Positions 1 through 8,566 of a DNA stretch of 64,000 nt are shown in pieces (positions within the stretch are counted from its first letter, which is position 1; each line of letters begins with the position of its first letter). A program made the position numbers and the translations under genes. The notes under the pieces are model-generated. The model was not told where the DNA came from, made no database searches, and saw only the letters and a list, made by a program, of their open reading frames with translations. Where the stretch lies: the NCBI GenBank assembly GCA_046349085.1, contig JAXMDA010000002.1, forward strand, positions 62,001-126,000, given 5' to 3'. This stretch comes from JAJXWB01 sp046349085. Its GTDB lineage: Bacteria > Pseudomonadota > Alphaproteobacteria > Rhizobiales > Beijerinckiaceae.

Positions 1-424
1 GATCTTCGACCTCGTCGCGCGCGACGCCCGCGAACTGATCCGCCGTCACGTTGCGAATGCAATTGCCGGAGGTCTGGATTGCGTGCATCTCGACGTCGGC
101 AAGCAATGAGAGGATGTCGGGCGCGTCGCGCAGCTTCGGCCAGTTGAACTGCAGATTCTGGCGCGTTGTGAAATGGCCGTAACCCTTGTCGTACTTGTCG
201 GCGATGAGCGCGAGCTGCCGCAACTGGCGCGGCGCCAACGTGCCGTAGGGAACGGCGATGCGCAGCATGTAGGCGTGCAATTGCAGGTAGAGACCGTTCT
301 GCAGGCGCAGGGGGCGGAACTCGTCTTCCGTCAGCGAGCCCGAAAGGCGCCGCGAAACCTGATCGCGAAACTGCGCGACGCGCTCGCGCACGAAACGTTC
401 GTCGAATTCGTCGTAGACGTACAT
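1..424 (-). CDS. cysI: Nitrite/sulfite reductase hemoprotein, N-terminal part (window edge)
   Basis: This is the first 141 residues of an assimilatory sulfite reductase hemoprotein, running off the left edge. The start codon is at 424, beginning MYVYDEFDERFVRERVAQF. The segment contains the typical ferredoxin-like half-domain motifs of the family: LRLQNGLYLQLHAYMLRIA, then YGHFTTRQNLQFNW, then IQTSGNCIRNVTAD. The siroheme and 4Fe-4S ligands would lie beyond the edge. The enzyme reduces sulfite to sulfide in cysteine synthesis. It lies 3 bases after the DUF2849 gene, an arrangement common in alphaproteobacteria, so the two are probably one transcript. A ferredoxin-dependent nitrite reductase is a weaker alternative, because a separate NirB nitrite reductase is encoded next door. 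Confidence 0.85.
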   Translation of the reverse strand, partial: MYVYDEFDERFVRERVAQFRDQVSRRLSGSLTEDEFRPLRLQNGLYLQLHAYMLRIAVPYGTLAPRQLRQLALIADKYDKGYGHFTTRQNLQFNWPKLRDAPDILSLLADVEMHAIQTSGNCIRNVTADQFAGVARDEVED

Positions 425-427
425 ATC

Positions 428-769
428 TTACTCCGCCGCAATCGTCTGGCGCGCAAACTCGGCCTGCTTGCCGAGATCGGGTCGAACGCTCGGCCCAAGC
501 GTGCGGAAGCGTTCACGGAAATGCGTCGGCGTCGGAAAGCCCCGCGCGTCGAGCGCAACTTCAGCCAGATAGACGTCCACGACCTCGTTGCGCGCCGCCG
601 CTGCGTCGCCTGTGGTCCGCAGCGCGTCGGCCTCGGCCTGCGTGCGCGCGATCGCGGCCTCCGCCGGATTGCGCGTCCAGCCGCCAGCGCCGAGGAACAG
701 CACGTCGCCCTCGCGCAGATCGTTGGCGAACAGGATCGCCGGCAGAGGCTGGCCCTTGGTCGCGGACAT
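428..769 (-). CDS. DUF2849 domain protein upstream of cysI
   Basis: A small protein of 113 residues. I chose the ATG at 769 because AAGGAG sits 6 bases before it; an ATG at 784 is in frame but overlaps that ribosome binding site. The sequence (QPLPAILFANDLREGDVLFL near the start, VVDVYLAEVALDARGFPTP in the middle, FRERFRTLGPSVRPDL near the end) resembles the DUF2849 family, which in alphaproteobacteria is usually encoded between siroheme synthase and the sulfite reductase gene. The siroheme synthase gene normally found upstream is absent here. The molecular function is unknown; a role in sulfite reductase assembly or sulfur assimilation is inferred only from context. Confidence 0.75.
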   Translation of the reverse strand: MSATKGQPLPAILFANDLREGDVLFLGAGGWTRNPAEAAIARTQAEADALRTTGDAAAARNEVVDVYLAEVALDARGFPTPTHFRERFRTLGPSVRPDLGKQAEFARQTIAAE

Positions 770-851
770 CTGAATCTCCTTCATCGCCGGTTCGGCTCGA
801 AGCGGCGGTAGGCGATCAGGTACGTCTGGGGGCCTCCTGTCTCAATCGGGG

Positions 852-906
852 GGCGGGAGAAAGACCTGCCAAACATCGCGGCGCGCGGAGATAGTTTTTT
901 CCCGCC
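852..906 (-). other. Inverted repeat in the leader of the DUF2849-cysI transcript
   Basis: GGCGGGA at 852-858 pairs with TCCCGCC at 900-906, with flanking A and T runs extending the potential pairing. The loop is about 41 bases. It lies 83-137 bases upstream of the DUF2849 start. It could be a structured leader or chance in GC-rich DNA; no known riboswitch class was recognised. The rest of the 407-base gap (770-1176) holds the nirB control region listed separately, and I see no gene in it. Confidence 0.25.
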
Positions 907-982
907 GGTCCGTCATTGCCGCCATCGCCGCAAAATTGCGCAGGTCAATGATTTCGCGAGCATGTGAGTGGTTTTAGTGCAT

Positions 983-999
983 TGCACAAAAGTGGCGCT
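983..999 (+). promoter_or_regulatory. NtrC-like binding site upstream of nirB
   Basis: TGCACAAAAGTGGCGCT keeps the dyad of the enhancer site recognised by the nitrogen regulator NtrC (TGCAC, 5 bases, TGGTGC) with one mismatch in the right arm. It overlaps a second palindrome, GTGCA-T-TGCAC, at 977-987. It lies about 135 bases upstream of the sigma54 promoter, a normal enhancer distance. This is a motif match only; binding is inferred. Confidence 0.55.
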
Positions 1000-1021
1000 G
1001 CGGGATGCCGACATGCGCGCG

Positions 1022-1042
1022 GGCGCCTGAGAAACAGGCGCC
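1022..1042. other. Perfect hairpin between enhancer and promoter of nirB
   Basis: GGCGCCTG (1022-1029) and CAGGCGCC (1035-1042) form an 8-base-pair stem with an AGAAA loop. No T-run follows on the plus strand, so a terminator is unlikely in that direction. Two GATATC sites at 1068-1073 and 1080-1085 lie between it and the promoter, with centres 12 bases apart. They could be an operator, but no regulator is recognised. Confidence 0.35.
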
Positions 1043-1121
1043 GGCGGGGTCGGCCTTAAGCGCCGTCGATATCGGGAATGATATCCGTCAATTGTGGTGA
1101 TGATTGAAAACAAACAGCTAA

Positions 1122-1137
1122 TTGGCACGCGGCTTGC
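1122..1137 (+). promoter_or_regulatory. Sigma54 (RpoN) promoter of nirB-nirD-nasA
   Basis: TTGGCACG, 4 bases, TTGC reproduces the -24/-12 consensus of sigma54 promoters. The invariant GG (1124-1125) and GC (1136-1137) are separated by exactly 10 bases. Transcription should start about 12 bases further on, giving a short leader before the nirB ATG at 1177. With the NtrC-like site upstream, it predicts that nitrate assimilation is activated under nitrogen limitation. Confidence 0.8.
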
Positions 1138-1176
1138 GATGAACGGGATGAACCTTAATCCCGGAGCCGGACGCCG

Positions 1177-3624
1177 ATGCGGAAGAAGCTGGTTGTCATC
1201 GGAAACGGCATGGCCGCAGGCCGTGTCCTAGATGAACTCTTTGAGAAGTCGCCCAATCAATATGCGGTCACGGTGTTCGGCGCCGAACCGCGAGTCAATT
1301 ACAATCGCATCATGCTCTCGCCGGTTCTTGCCGGCGAGAAAACCTTCGCCGACATCGTCATTCACGACGAGGCCTGGTACGACGCCAACGAAGTCGCGCT
1401 GCGCCGGGGCGAGGCGATCGTCTCCATCGACCGCGCGGCGCGCCTCGTGCGTACGGCGGAAGGCGCGGTCGAGCCATACGACAAGCTGATCGTGGCGACC
1501 GGCTCGATGCCGGTCGTCATTCCCGTGCCCGGCGCCAATCTGCCCGGCGTCGTCACATTTCGCGACCTCGACGATGTCGACGCCATGCTGAAAGCCGCCG
1601 CTGGCGGCGGGCGCGCGGTGGTCATCGGCGGCGGCCTGCTCGGGCTTGAGGCCGCCGCCGGCCTCGCCGCCAAGGGCATGGGCGTGTCGGTCGTGCATCT
1701 CATGCCGACGCTGATGGAGCGCCAGCTCGATCCCAATGCCGGCTACCTGCTGCAGCGCGCGATCGAGGCGCGGGGCATCGAGGTCGTGACCGCCGCCAAC
1801 ACCAAATCGATCGTCGGCGGCGACCGCGTAACCGGCGTGGCGCTCGACGACGGACGAATCCTGTCCGCCGATCTCGTGGTCATGGCGGTCGGCATCCGGC
1901 CCAACACGACGCTGGCGAAGAATGCCGGCCTCGAGACGAAGCGCGGCGTCGTCGTCGACGACTTCATGCGCACGAGCGACCCCGATATCTATGCGGTCGG
2001 CGAATGCGTCGAGCATCGCGGCCTTTGCTACGGTCTCGTCGCGCCGCTCTACGACATGGCCAAGGTGCTCGCAGGCCAGCTCGCCGGCGAGCAGGGCGCT
2101 GGCTATGCGGGTTCGATCACGTCGACCAAGTTGAAGGTTACGGGGATCGACCTGTTCTCCGCCGGCGATTTTTCCGAAGGCGACGAGAACGACGAAGTCG
2201 TCCTGCGCGATCCATCGCGTCAGGTCTACAAGCGTGTCGTGCTGCGCGACAACAAGGTGGTCGGCGCGGTGCTGTATGGCGACACGGCCGACGGCGCCTG
2301 GTATTTCGACATGCTGAAGAAGGGCCTCGATGTCGGCCCGATGCGCGACACGCTGATCTTCGGCCAATCCTATCAGGGAGGGTCGCCGCTGGACCCTACG
2401 GCGGCCGTTGCAGCCTTGCCGGATGATGCGGAAATCTGCGGCTGCAACGGCGTTTGCAAGGGAACGATCGTTCAGGCGATCACGGGCGGCGGCCTGACGT
2501 CTCTCGACGAGGTGCGCGCGAGGACCAAGGCCTCCGCGTCCTGCGGTCAGTGCACGTCGAAGGTGGAGACGCTGCTGGTCGCAACGCTCGGCGACAAGTA
2601 TGTCGCGGGCGATCGCAAGCCCATGTGCAAATGCGTCGACCTCACGCATGAGGAAGTGCGCCAGCAGATCAGGGCGAAGGAGCTGAAGTCGCTGCCGGCC
2701 GTCATGCAGGAGCTGGCGTGGAAAACCTCCTGCGGCTGCCCGTCCTGCCGACCGGCGCTCAACTATTATCTCATCTGCGCATGGCCCTACGACTATCGCG
2801 ACGACTACCAGTCGCGCTTCGTCAACGAGCGCGTGCACGCCAATATCCAGAAAGACGGCACCTTCTCGGTGGTGCCGCGCATGTGGGGCGGCCTGACGAC
2901 GCCCGACGAATTGCGCGCCATCGCCGATGTCGCCGATCGCTTCCGCATTCCGACCGTCAAGGTCACGGGCGGCCAGCGCATCGACCTGCTCGGCGTGAAG
3001 AAGGAAGACCTGCCGGCCGTCTGGGCGCAGCTCAACGCCGCGGGCCTCGTCTCGGGCTTCGCCTACGCCAAGGGCCTGCGCACCGTGAAGACCTGCGTCG
3101 GCTCCGACTGGTGCCGCTTCGGCACGCAGGACGCCATGGGCCTCGGCGTCAAGCTCGAACGCTTGCTCTGCGGCTCGTGGACGCCGGCGAAAGTGAAGCT
3201 CGCCGTCTCCGGCTGCCCGCGCAATTGCGCGGAGGCGACGGTCAAGGACGTCGGCATCATCTGCGTCGATTCCGGCTACGACATCCACATCGCCGGCGCC
3301 GCCGGCCTGCACGTGCGCGCGACCGATCTGCTCGGCCACGTCGACACGGAGGAGGCCGCGCTCGAACATGTCGCGGCGGTCATCCAGATGTATCGCGAAG
3401 AGGCCGCCTATCTCGACCGTCTGTTCAAATGGGTCGAGAAGACCGGGCTCGAGCGCGTGCGCGCGGCGATCATGGACGATCACGACAACCGCAAGGCGCT
3501 CTACGAGCGTTTCGTGGTTTCGCAGCGCGTCGCCCGCCGCGATCCCTGGGCGGAGCGCGCCGCCGGCCGCGACGCGCGCGAATTCGCGCCGCTCGCCGTG
3601 CTTCTGCCCGCCGCCGCCGAATAA
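1177..3624 (+). CDS. nirB: Assimilatory nitrite reductase, large subunit
   Basis: An 815-residue siroheme enzyme that reduces nitrite to ammonium with NAD(P)H in the cytoplasm. Visible in order: an FAD/NAD-binding half starting GNGMAAGRVLDEL (residue about 8) with a second dinucleotide motif VVIGGGLLGLEAA; a BFD-type [2Fe-2S] region from about residue 420 (CGCNGVCKG, CGQC); a second cysteine-rich BFD-like stretch (CKCVDLTHEE, CGCPSC) at about 485-530; and the siroheme/[4Fe-4S] core with TCVGSDWCRFG near 639 and SGCPRNCAEA near 678. Length is usual for the family. It is the first gene after a sigma54 promoter and is followed 10 bases later by nirD and then nasA, so nitrite made by NasA is reduced by its operon partner. 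Confidence 0.96.
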   Translation: MRKKLVVIGNGMAAGRVLDELFEKSPNQYAVTVFGAEPRVNYNRIMLSPVLAGEKTFADIVIHDEAWYDANEVALRRGEAIVSIDRAARLVRTAEGAVEPYDKLIVATGSMPVVIPVPGANLPGVVTFRDLDDVDAMLKAAAGGGRAVVIGGGLLGLEAAAGLAAKGMGVSVVHLMPTLMERQLDPNAGYLLQRAIEARGIEVVTAANTKSIVGGDRVTGVALDDGRILSADLVVMAVGIRPNTTLAKNAGLETKRGVVVDDFMRTSDPDIYAVGECVEHRGLCYGLVAPLYDMAKVLAGQLAGEQGAGYAGSITSTKLKVTGIDLFSAGDFSEGDENDEVVLRDPSRQVYKRVVLRDNKVVGAVLYGDTADGAWYFDMLKKGLDVGPMRDTLIFGQSYQGGSPLDPTAAVAALPDDAEICGCNGVCKGTIVQAITGGGLTSLDEVRARTKASASCGQCTSKVETLLVATLGDKYVAGDRKPMCKCVDLTHEEVRQQIRAKELKSLPAVMQELAWKTSCGCPSCRPALNYYLICAWPYDYRDDYQSRFVNERVHANIQKDGTFSVVPRMWGGLTTPDELRAIADVADRFRIPTVKVTGGQRIDLLGVKKEDLPAVWAQLNAAGLVSGFAYAKGLRTVKTCVGSDWCRFGTQDAMGLGVKLERLLCGSWTPAKVKLAVSGCPRNCAEATVKDVGIICVDSGYDIHIAGAAGLHVRATDLLGHVDTEEAALEHVAAVIQMYREEAAYLDRLFKWVEKTGLERVRAAIMDDHDNRKALYERFVVSQRVARRDPWAERAAGRDAREFAPLAVLLPAAAE

Positions 3625-3634
3625 GGACAAGACC

Positions 3635-3973
3635 ATGCGCAACGAAGATCGCTTCTGGTTCGACCTTGGCCCGCTTGACTCCATCCCGAAGCGCGGCGCG
3701 CGCACGGTTCGCACGCCGCGTCGCGAGATCGCCGTGTTCCGCACCGCGAGCGACGAATTCTTCGCGCTCGAAAACCGCTGTCCGCACAAGGGCGGGCCCT
3801 TGAGCGAAGGCATCGTGCATGGCCGCAAGGTCGCCTGTCCGCTGCACAACTGGATCATCGATCTGGAAAGCGGCGACGCGACCGGCGCGGATCGCGGCTG
3901 CGCGCGCGCCTTCCCGGTGAAGCTCGAGAACGGCCGCATCTATCTCGACATGGGCGTCGCGGCCGCCGCGTAG
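3635..3973 (+). CDS. nirD: Nitrite reductase small subunit, Rieske type
   Basis: A 112-residue Rieske-like [2Fe-2S] protein that partners NirB. The ATG at 3635 follows AAGGACAAG and comes 10 bases after the nirB stop; a longer in-frame reading that runs back into nirB is a shadow. Both cluster boxes are present: CPHKGG at about residue 48 and CPLHNW near 70, giving a complete two-Cys two-His ligand set. Many NirD proteins have lost these ligands, so this copy probably still binds a cluster and delivers electrons to the siroheme subunit. Confidence 0.93.
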   Translation: MRNEDRFWFDLGPLDSIPKRGARTVRTPRREIAVFRTASDEFFALENRCPHKGGPLSEGIVHGRKVACPLHNWIIDLESGDATGADRGCARAFPVKLENGRIYLDMGVAAAA

Positions 3974-3990
3974 GGCGGCGCGTCCGGCGA

Positions 3991-4097
3991 ACTCCCTCGC
4001 CGCTTGCGGGGAGGGTGGCGCGCGAAGCGCGACGGGTGGGGTTTACGGCGAGCCCACCCGCAATGCCGAGCATTGCGGCCTCCCCGCGAGTGGGAGG
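3991..4097. repeat. Intergenic palindromic repeat (CTCCC...GGGAG type)
   Basis: Between nirD and nasA lies a run with several short inverted repeats: CTCCCTCGCCGCTTGCGGGGAGGG style pairing at about 3992-4014 (arms CTCCC and GGGAG), then GCGCGAAGCGC, GGGTGGGGTT opposite AGCCCACCC, and GCAATGCCGAGCATTGC. The text resembles the dispersed REP-like elements with arms CCCTCCCC/GGGGAGGG seen in many rhizobial genomes. It may act as a processing or attenuation site within the operon. Only one copy is in this window, so dispersal is inferred from experience. Confidence 0.5.
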
Positions 4098-4142
4098 CAG
4101 AGACGGGCCGATTGGCTGACAAACATTCTTGCTGGGAAGCCC

Positions 4143-6827
4143 ATGTCCGACACAACGATCAAGACGACCTGTCCCTATTGCGGCACGGGCTGCGGCGTGG
4201 CGGCGAAGGTCGATGCGTCAGGTCGCGCCGAGGTTGCGGGCGATCCCGCGCATCCCGCCAATTTCGGCAGGCTGTGCGTCAAGGGCGCGGCGCTTGGCGC
4301 CACGCTCGGGCTCCAAGACCGGCTCCTCTATCCGAAGATCGGCGGCGAGCGGGCGGCATGGTCGGAGGCGCTCGATCTCGTCGCGCGTCGCTTTGCGCGG
4401 ACGATCGAGCGTCATGGTCCCGATTCCGTCGCCTTCTACGTGTCGGGCCAAATCCTCACGGAGGATTATTACGTCGCCAACAAGCTGATGAAGGGATTCA
4501 TCGGCTCCGCCAATATCGACACGAATTCGCGGCTCTGCATGGCGGCCTCCGTCGCCGGCCATCGCCGCGCCTTCGGCGCCGACATCGTGCCGGGCGTCTA
4601 CGAAGATCTCGAGCAAGCCGATCTCGTCGTGCTGGTCGGCTCCAACCTCGCCTGGTGCCACCCGGTGCTGTTTCAGCGCCTGGCGGCGGCGCGCGAAAAG
4701 CGGGGCGGCCGCCCGCTCGTCGTCAATATCGATCCGCGTCGCACGGCGACGAGCGAGATCGCGGACCTGCATCTGCCCATCGCGCCCGGCGCTGACGTGG
4801 CGCTGTTTCTCGGCCTCTTGCGGCGTCTGTCGAGTTCGCGCGCCTTTGACGCTACATTTGTCGCGCAACATACAACGGGGCTCGACGAGGCCCTGGCTGC
4901 GGCAGCCAACTGGACGCCGGGCGCCGTCGCACGACGCGCCGGACTCGCTGTCGCGGACGTTGAACGTCTATTCGACCTCTTCGCGCGTACCGAGAAGACC
5001 GTCACCGTCTATTCGCAGGGCGTCAATCAGTCGAGCGCGGGCGCCGACAAGGTCAACGCCATCGTCAACTGCCATCTGGCGACGGGCCGCATCGGCAAGC
5101 CCGGCTGCGGTCCATTTTCCGTGACGGGGCAGCCGAACGCCATGGGCGGACGCGAGGTCGGCGGCCTCGCCAATCAGCTCGCCGCGCACATGCAGATCGA
5201 GAATCCCGAGCATCGCGCGCTCGTACAGGAGTTTTGGGCCTCGCCGCACGTGCCGTCCGAAGCGGGCCTCAAGGCGGTCGACATGTTCCGCGCGATCGGC
5301 GAAGGCCGGATCAAGGCCGTCTGGATCATGGGCACCAATCCCGTCGACTCGATGCCCGATGCGAACAAGATCGCCGCCGCGCTGGCCGCCTGTCCGTTTG
5401 TCGTCGTTTCGGACGTTGTCGAGCGCACCGACACGACGAAGTTCGCGCATGTGCTTCTTCCGGCGCAGGCCTGGGGCGAAAAGGATGGCGTGGTCACGAA
5501 TTCCGAGCGTCGCATTTCGCGCCAGCGCCCGTTGCGCGCGTCCGTCGGCGAGGCCATGCCCGACTGGTGGGCGCTCGCAGCCGTCGGCCGGCGCATGGGC
5601 TTTGCGAGGGCGTTCGACTTTTCCGGACCGGCCGCCGTCTTCCGCGAACATGCGGCTCTCTCGGGCTATCGCAACGAAGGCGATCGCGGCTTCGACATTT
5701 CCGCGCTCGCCGACGTCGGCGATGCGGATTATCGCGCATTGCAGCCGTTCCAATGGCCGTGGCGCGCGGGAGAACCGCCGGGATCGGCGCCGCAGCGCTT
5801 CTTCGGCGACGGCCGCTTCTTCACGCCGGACGCGCGCGCCCGCTTCGTGCCGACGCCGCTCCGCCGGCTTGCGGGCCGCAAGCGCGGACGCTGCGAATTC
5901 GTGCTCAATACCGGACGCATTCGCGATCAGTGGCATACGATGACGCGCACGGGCGTCGCCGCGAGCTTGTCGCAGCACATCGCCGAACCCTTTGCGGAGA
6001 TCAATCCGCTCGACGCCGCGCGCCTCGGCATCGCGCCCGCAGGGCTCGTGCGTCTGTCGAATGCGCGCGGCGCCGTCGTGGCGCGCGCGTTGATCGCCGA
6101 CCGTCAACGGCAGGGCAGCATCTTCGCGCCCATCCACTGGACGGATCAGTTTGCGAGCAGCGCGCGCGTCAACGTGCTCGTCGCGCCAGCGCTCGACCCG
6201 GTGTCGGGGCAGCCGGAATCGAAAGGCGCCTACGTGGAGGCGGTCGCGGTCGAACCGGCATGGTTCGCATTTGCGTTGACTCGCGCAAGACCGGACACGC
6301 TTCGAGCGGATTATTGGGCGTCGGCGCGCGCCGAGGGCGGGTGGCGTCACGAACTTGCAGGTCTCGATCCGGTCGCAGACTGGGAGTCGCGCGCCCGCGA
6401 CCTGCTTGGGCTTGAGCCGGATGACGGCGCGATCCTCATTTCCGCGCAGGACAAGCGGGGAGGGATCTATCGGTTCGTCGCTGTTCGCGAGGGCGTCGTC
6501 GTCGGTCTGCTGTTCGTCGCGCCCGAGCCGATCGTGGCGGCGCGCGCCTGGCTCTGCGAATTGTTCGGCGATCCGGCCGCCGATCCGGCGATCATGCTGG
6601 CCGGACGCCCCGGCGCGCAGGCGAAGGACCCCGGCCAGAAGATCTGCGTCTGCTTCAACGTCGGCGCCAACGCCATTCGCGCGGCGATCGAAGGCGGCTG
6701 CAACGACGTCGCCGCGGTCGGCGTCGCGACGTCGGCGGGAACCGGCTGCGGCTCCTGCCGGCCGGAAATCGGCCGCATCGTCAAGTCGGCGCAACGGGAC
6801 ATCAAGCTGCCCGCCGCGGCCGAGTGA
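4143..6827 (+). CDS. nasA: Assimilatory nitrate reductase catalytic subunit
   Basis: An 894-residue molybdopterin enzyme reducing nitrate to nitrite in the cytoplasm. The N-terminal [4Fe-4S] site is visible as CPYCGTGCGV at residues 10-19 with the fourth cysteine in GRLCVKG. Typical bis-MGD motifs follow, including GSNLAWCHPV, IMGTNPVDSMPDAN and VLNTGRIRDQWHTMTRTG. The C-terminus (residues about 834-885) carries an added BFD-type [2Fe-2S] domain, CVCFNVG and GTGCGSCRPEIG, found in NasA proteins that receive electrons directly without a fused reductase. There is no signal peptide. It is third in the nirB-nirD-nasA operon. No nitrate transporter or NasC-type reductase is in the window, so electron donor and uptake genes must lie elsewhere. 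It ends 3 bases from the stop of the opposing dehydratase gene. Confidence 0.95.
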   Translation: MSDTTIKTTCPYCGTGCGVAAKVDASGRAEVAGDPAHPANFGRLCVKGAALGATLGLQDRLLYPKIGGERAAWSEALDLVARRFARTIERHGPDSVAFYVSGQILTEDYYVANKLMKGFIGSANIDTNSRLCMAASVAGHRRAFGADIVPGVYEDLEQADLVVLVGSNLAWCHPVLFQRLAAAREKRGGRPLVVNIDPRRTATSEIADLHLPIAPGADVALFLGLLRRLSSSRAFDATFVAQHTTGLDEALAAAANWTPGAVARRAGLAVADVERLFDLFARTEKTVTVYSQGVNQSSAGADKVNAIVNCHLATGRIGKPGCGPFSVTGQPNAMGGREVGGLANQLAAHMQIENPEHRALVQEFWASPHVPSEAGLKAVDMFRAIGEGRIKAVWIMGTNPVDSMPDANKIAAALAACPFVVVSDVVERTDTTKFAHVLLPAQAWGEKDGVVTNSERRISRQRPLRASVGEAMPDWWALAAVGRRMGFARAFDFSGPAAVFREHAALSGYRNEGDRGFDISALADVGDADYRALQPFQWPWRAGEPPGSAPQRFFGDGRFFTPDARARFVPTPLRRLAGRKRGRCEFVLNTGRIRDQWHTMTRTGVAASLSQHIAEPFAEINPLDAARLGIAPAGLVRLSNARGAVVARALIADRQRQGSIFAPIHWTDQFASSARVNVLVAPALDPVSGQPESKGAYVEAVAVEPAWFAFALTRARPDTLRADYWASARAEGGWRHELAGLDPVADWESRARDLLGLEPDDGAILISAQDKRGGIYRFVAVREGVVVGLLFVAPEPIVAARAWLCELFGDPAADPAIMLAGRPGAQAKDPGQKICVCFNVGANAIRAAIEGGCNDVAAVGVATSAGTGCGSCRPEIGRIVKSAQRDIKLPAAAE

Positions 6828-6830
6828 CGC

Positions 6831-8564
6831 TCAATAGATCGACGGTTCGCCAACCGGCGGCCCGAAGTCCGTTTCGAGGAAGTCGAAATCGCAGCCTTGG
6901 TCCGCCTGCCTGATGTGGCGGGAGAACATCCAGCCATAGCCGCGCTCGTAGCGCGGCTTCGGCGCGGGCAGGGCGGCGCGGCGCGCAGATAGCTCGGCTT
7001 CGCTGATCTCAAGCGAAATCTTTCGCGCCGGCACGTCGACCGAGATCATGTCGCCCGTCTTCACCAGCGCCAGCGGCCCGCCAACGTAGGACTCGGGCGC
7101 GACGTGCAGGATGCATGCGCCGTAGCTCGTGCCGCTCATGCGCGCGTCGGAAATGCGCACCATGTCGCGCACGCCCTGTTGCACCAGCTTCTTCGGGATC
7201 GGCAGCATGCCCCATTCCGGCATGCCAGGACCGCCGAGCGGACCGGCGTTGCGCAGCACCAGAACGCTCTCGGCCGTCACGTCGAGATCGTCGCGGTCGA
7301 TGTTCGCTTTCATCTCGGCGTAATCGTCGAACACGAGCGCCGGGCCTGTGTGGCGCAGAAAGCGCTGCGCGGCGGCCGACGGCTTGATGACGCAGCCCTG
7401 CGGCGCGAGATTGCCGCGCAGGACGGCCAGCGCGCCTTCCTTGTAGATGGGATTGTCGAGCGTGCGGATGACGTCGTCGTCGTAGACGGCGGCGCCTTCG
7501 AGGCTCTCGGCCCAGCTCCTGCCGCTGACGTTGATCTGCGTGAGATCGAGTCTTTCCCGCAGCCGGCCCATCATGCCGAGCAGGCCGCCGGCATAGTAGA
7601 AATCCTCCATCAGATAGGCGTCGCCGCTCGGCCTGATGTTGGCGATGACCGGCGTCGTGCGGCTGGCCGCGTCGAAATCGTCGAGCCCGATGTCGTGGCC
7701 CGCCCGCCGCGCCATGGCTATGACGTGGATGACGGCGTTGGTCGAGCAGCCCATGGCCATGGCGACGACGATGGCGTTGAGGAAGGCCTGCCGCGTCTGG
7801 ATTTTGTCGGGCGTCAGGTCTTCCCACACCATGTCGACGATGCGCCGCCCCGCCGCCGCGCACATGCGGATGTGATTGGAATCGGCGGCCGGGATCGAGG
7901 AGGCGCCGGGCAGCGTCATGCCGATCGTGTCGGCGAGCGCGGTCATGGTCGCCGCCGTGCCCATGGTCATGCACACGCCATAGCTGCGCGCGATGCCGGC
8001 CTCCATGTCCGACCAATCCTTGTCGGAAATGTTTCCGGCGCGGCGCTCGTCCCAATATTTCCAGGCGTCGGACCCGGAGCCGAGCGTCTGCCCGCGCCAG
8101 TTTCCGCGCAACATCGGGCCCGCGGGAGCGAAGATCGCGGGTATGCCCGCGCTTGTCGCGCCGAGCAGCAGGCCGGGCGTGGTCTTGTCGCACCCGCCCA
8201 TCAGCACCGCGCCGTCGACGGAATGCGAGCGGATCAGCTCTTCCGTCTCCATCGCAAGGAAATTGCGATAGAGCATGGTCGTCGGCTTGACGTTGCTCTC
8301 CGACAGCGAGATCGCCGGCAATTCCACGGGAAAGCCGCCGGCCTGCAGGACGCCGCGCTTGATGTCCTCGACGCGTTCCTTGAAATGCGCGTGGCACTGG
8401 TTGAGGTCGGACCAGGTATTGATGATCGCGATCACCGGCTTGCCGCGGTAGTCCTCCGGCGCGTAGCCCATCTGCGCCATGCGCGAGCGGTGGCCGAAGG
8501 AGCGCAGGTCGTCCGGCGCGAACCAGCGCGCGGAACGGAGCTGGTCGGGCGTCTTGCGTGTCAT
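6831..8564 (-). CDS. IlvD/Edd family dehydratase, sugar-acid type
   Basis: A 577-residue iron-sulfur dehydratase. The ATG at 8564 is 2 bases from the permease stop; a longer reading into the permease is a shadow. It carries the family signatures: NTWSDLNQCHAH (Cys57), MGGCDKTTPG (Cys125), YGVCMTMGTAATM and GCSTNAVIH, plus DARMSGTSYGACILH. By pattern it is nearer to the L-arabonate/sugar-acid dehydratases than to the branched-chain IlvD. The family removes water from a 2,3-dihydroxy acid to give a 2-keto acid. It is the last gene of the operon ligase - substrate-binding protein - ATPase - permease - dehydratase, an unexpected partner for an aromatic pathway. Either the importer carries a hydroxylated carboxylic acid handled by this enzyme, or it serves a separate function. 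Confidence 0.85.
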   Translation of the reverse strand: MTRKTPDQLRSARWFAPDDLRSFGHRSRMAQMGYAPEDYRGKPVIAIINTWSDLNQCHAHFKERVEDIKRGVLQAGGFPVELPAISLSESNVKPTTMLYRNFLAMETEELIRSHSVDGAVLMGGCDKTTPGLLLGATSAGIPAIFAPAGPMLRGNWRGQTLGSGSDAWKYWDERRAGNISDKDWSDMEAGIARSYGVCMTMGTAATMTALADTIGMTLPGASSIPAADSNHIRMCAAAGRRIVDMVWEDLTPDKIQTRQAFLNAIVVAMAMGCSTNAVIHVIAMARRAGHDIGLDDFDAASRTTPVIANIRPSGDAYLMEDFYYAGGLLGMMGRLRERLDLTQINVSGRSWAESLEGAAVYDDDVIRTLDNPIYKEGALAVLRGNLAPQGCVIKPSAAAQRFLRHTGPALVFDDYAEMKANIDRDDLDVTAESVLVLRNAGPLGGPGMPEWGMLPIPKKLVQQGVRDMVRISDARMSGTSYGACILHVAPESYVGGPLALVKTGDMISVDVPARKISLEISEAELSARRAALPAPKPRYERGYGWMFSRHIRQADQGCDFDFLETDFGPPVGEPSIY

Positions 8565-8566
8565 GG

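Noticed and set aside
1228..3939. A 903-codon open frame on the minus strand opposite nirB and nirD
   Set aside because: It mirrors the codon pattern of nirB, has Arg/His/Asp-rich low-complexity composition and no recognisable domain, whereas the plus strand has complete NirB motifs.
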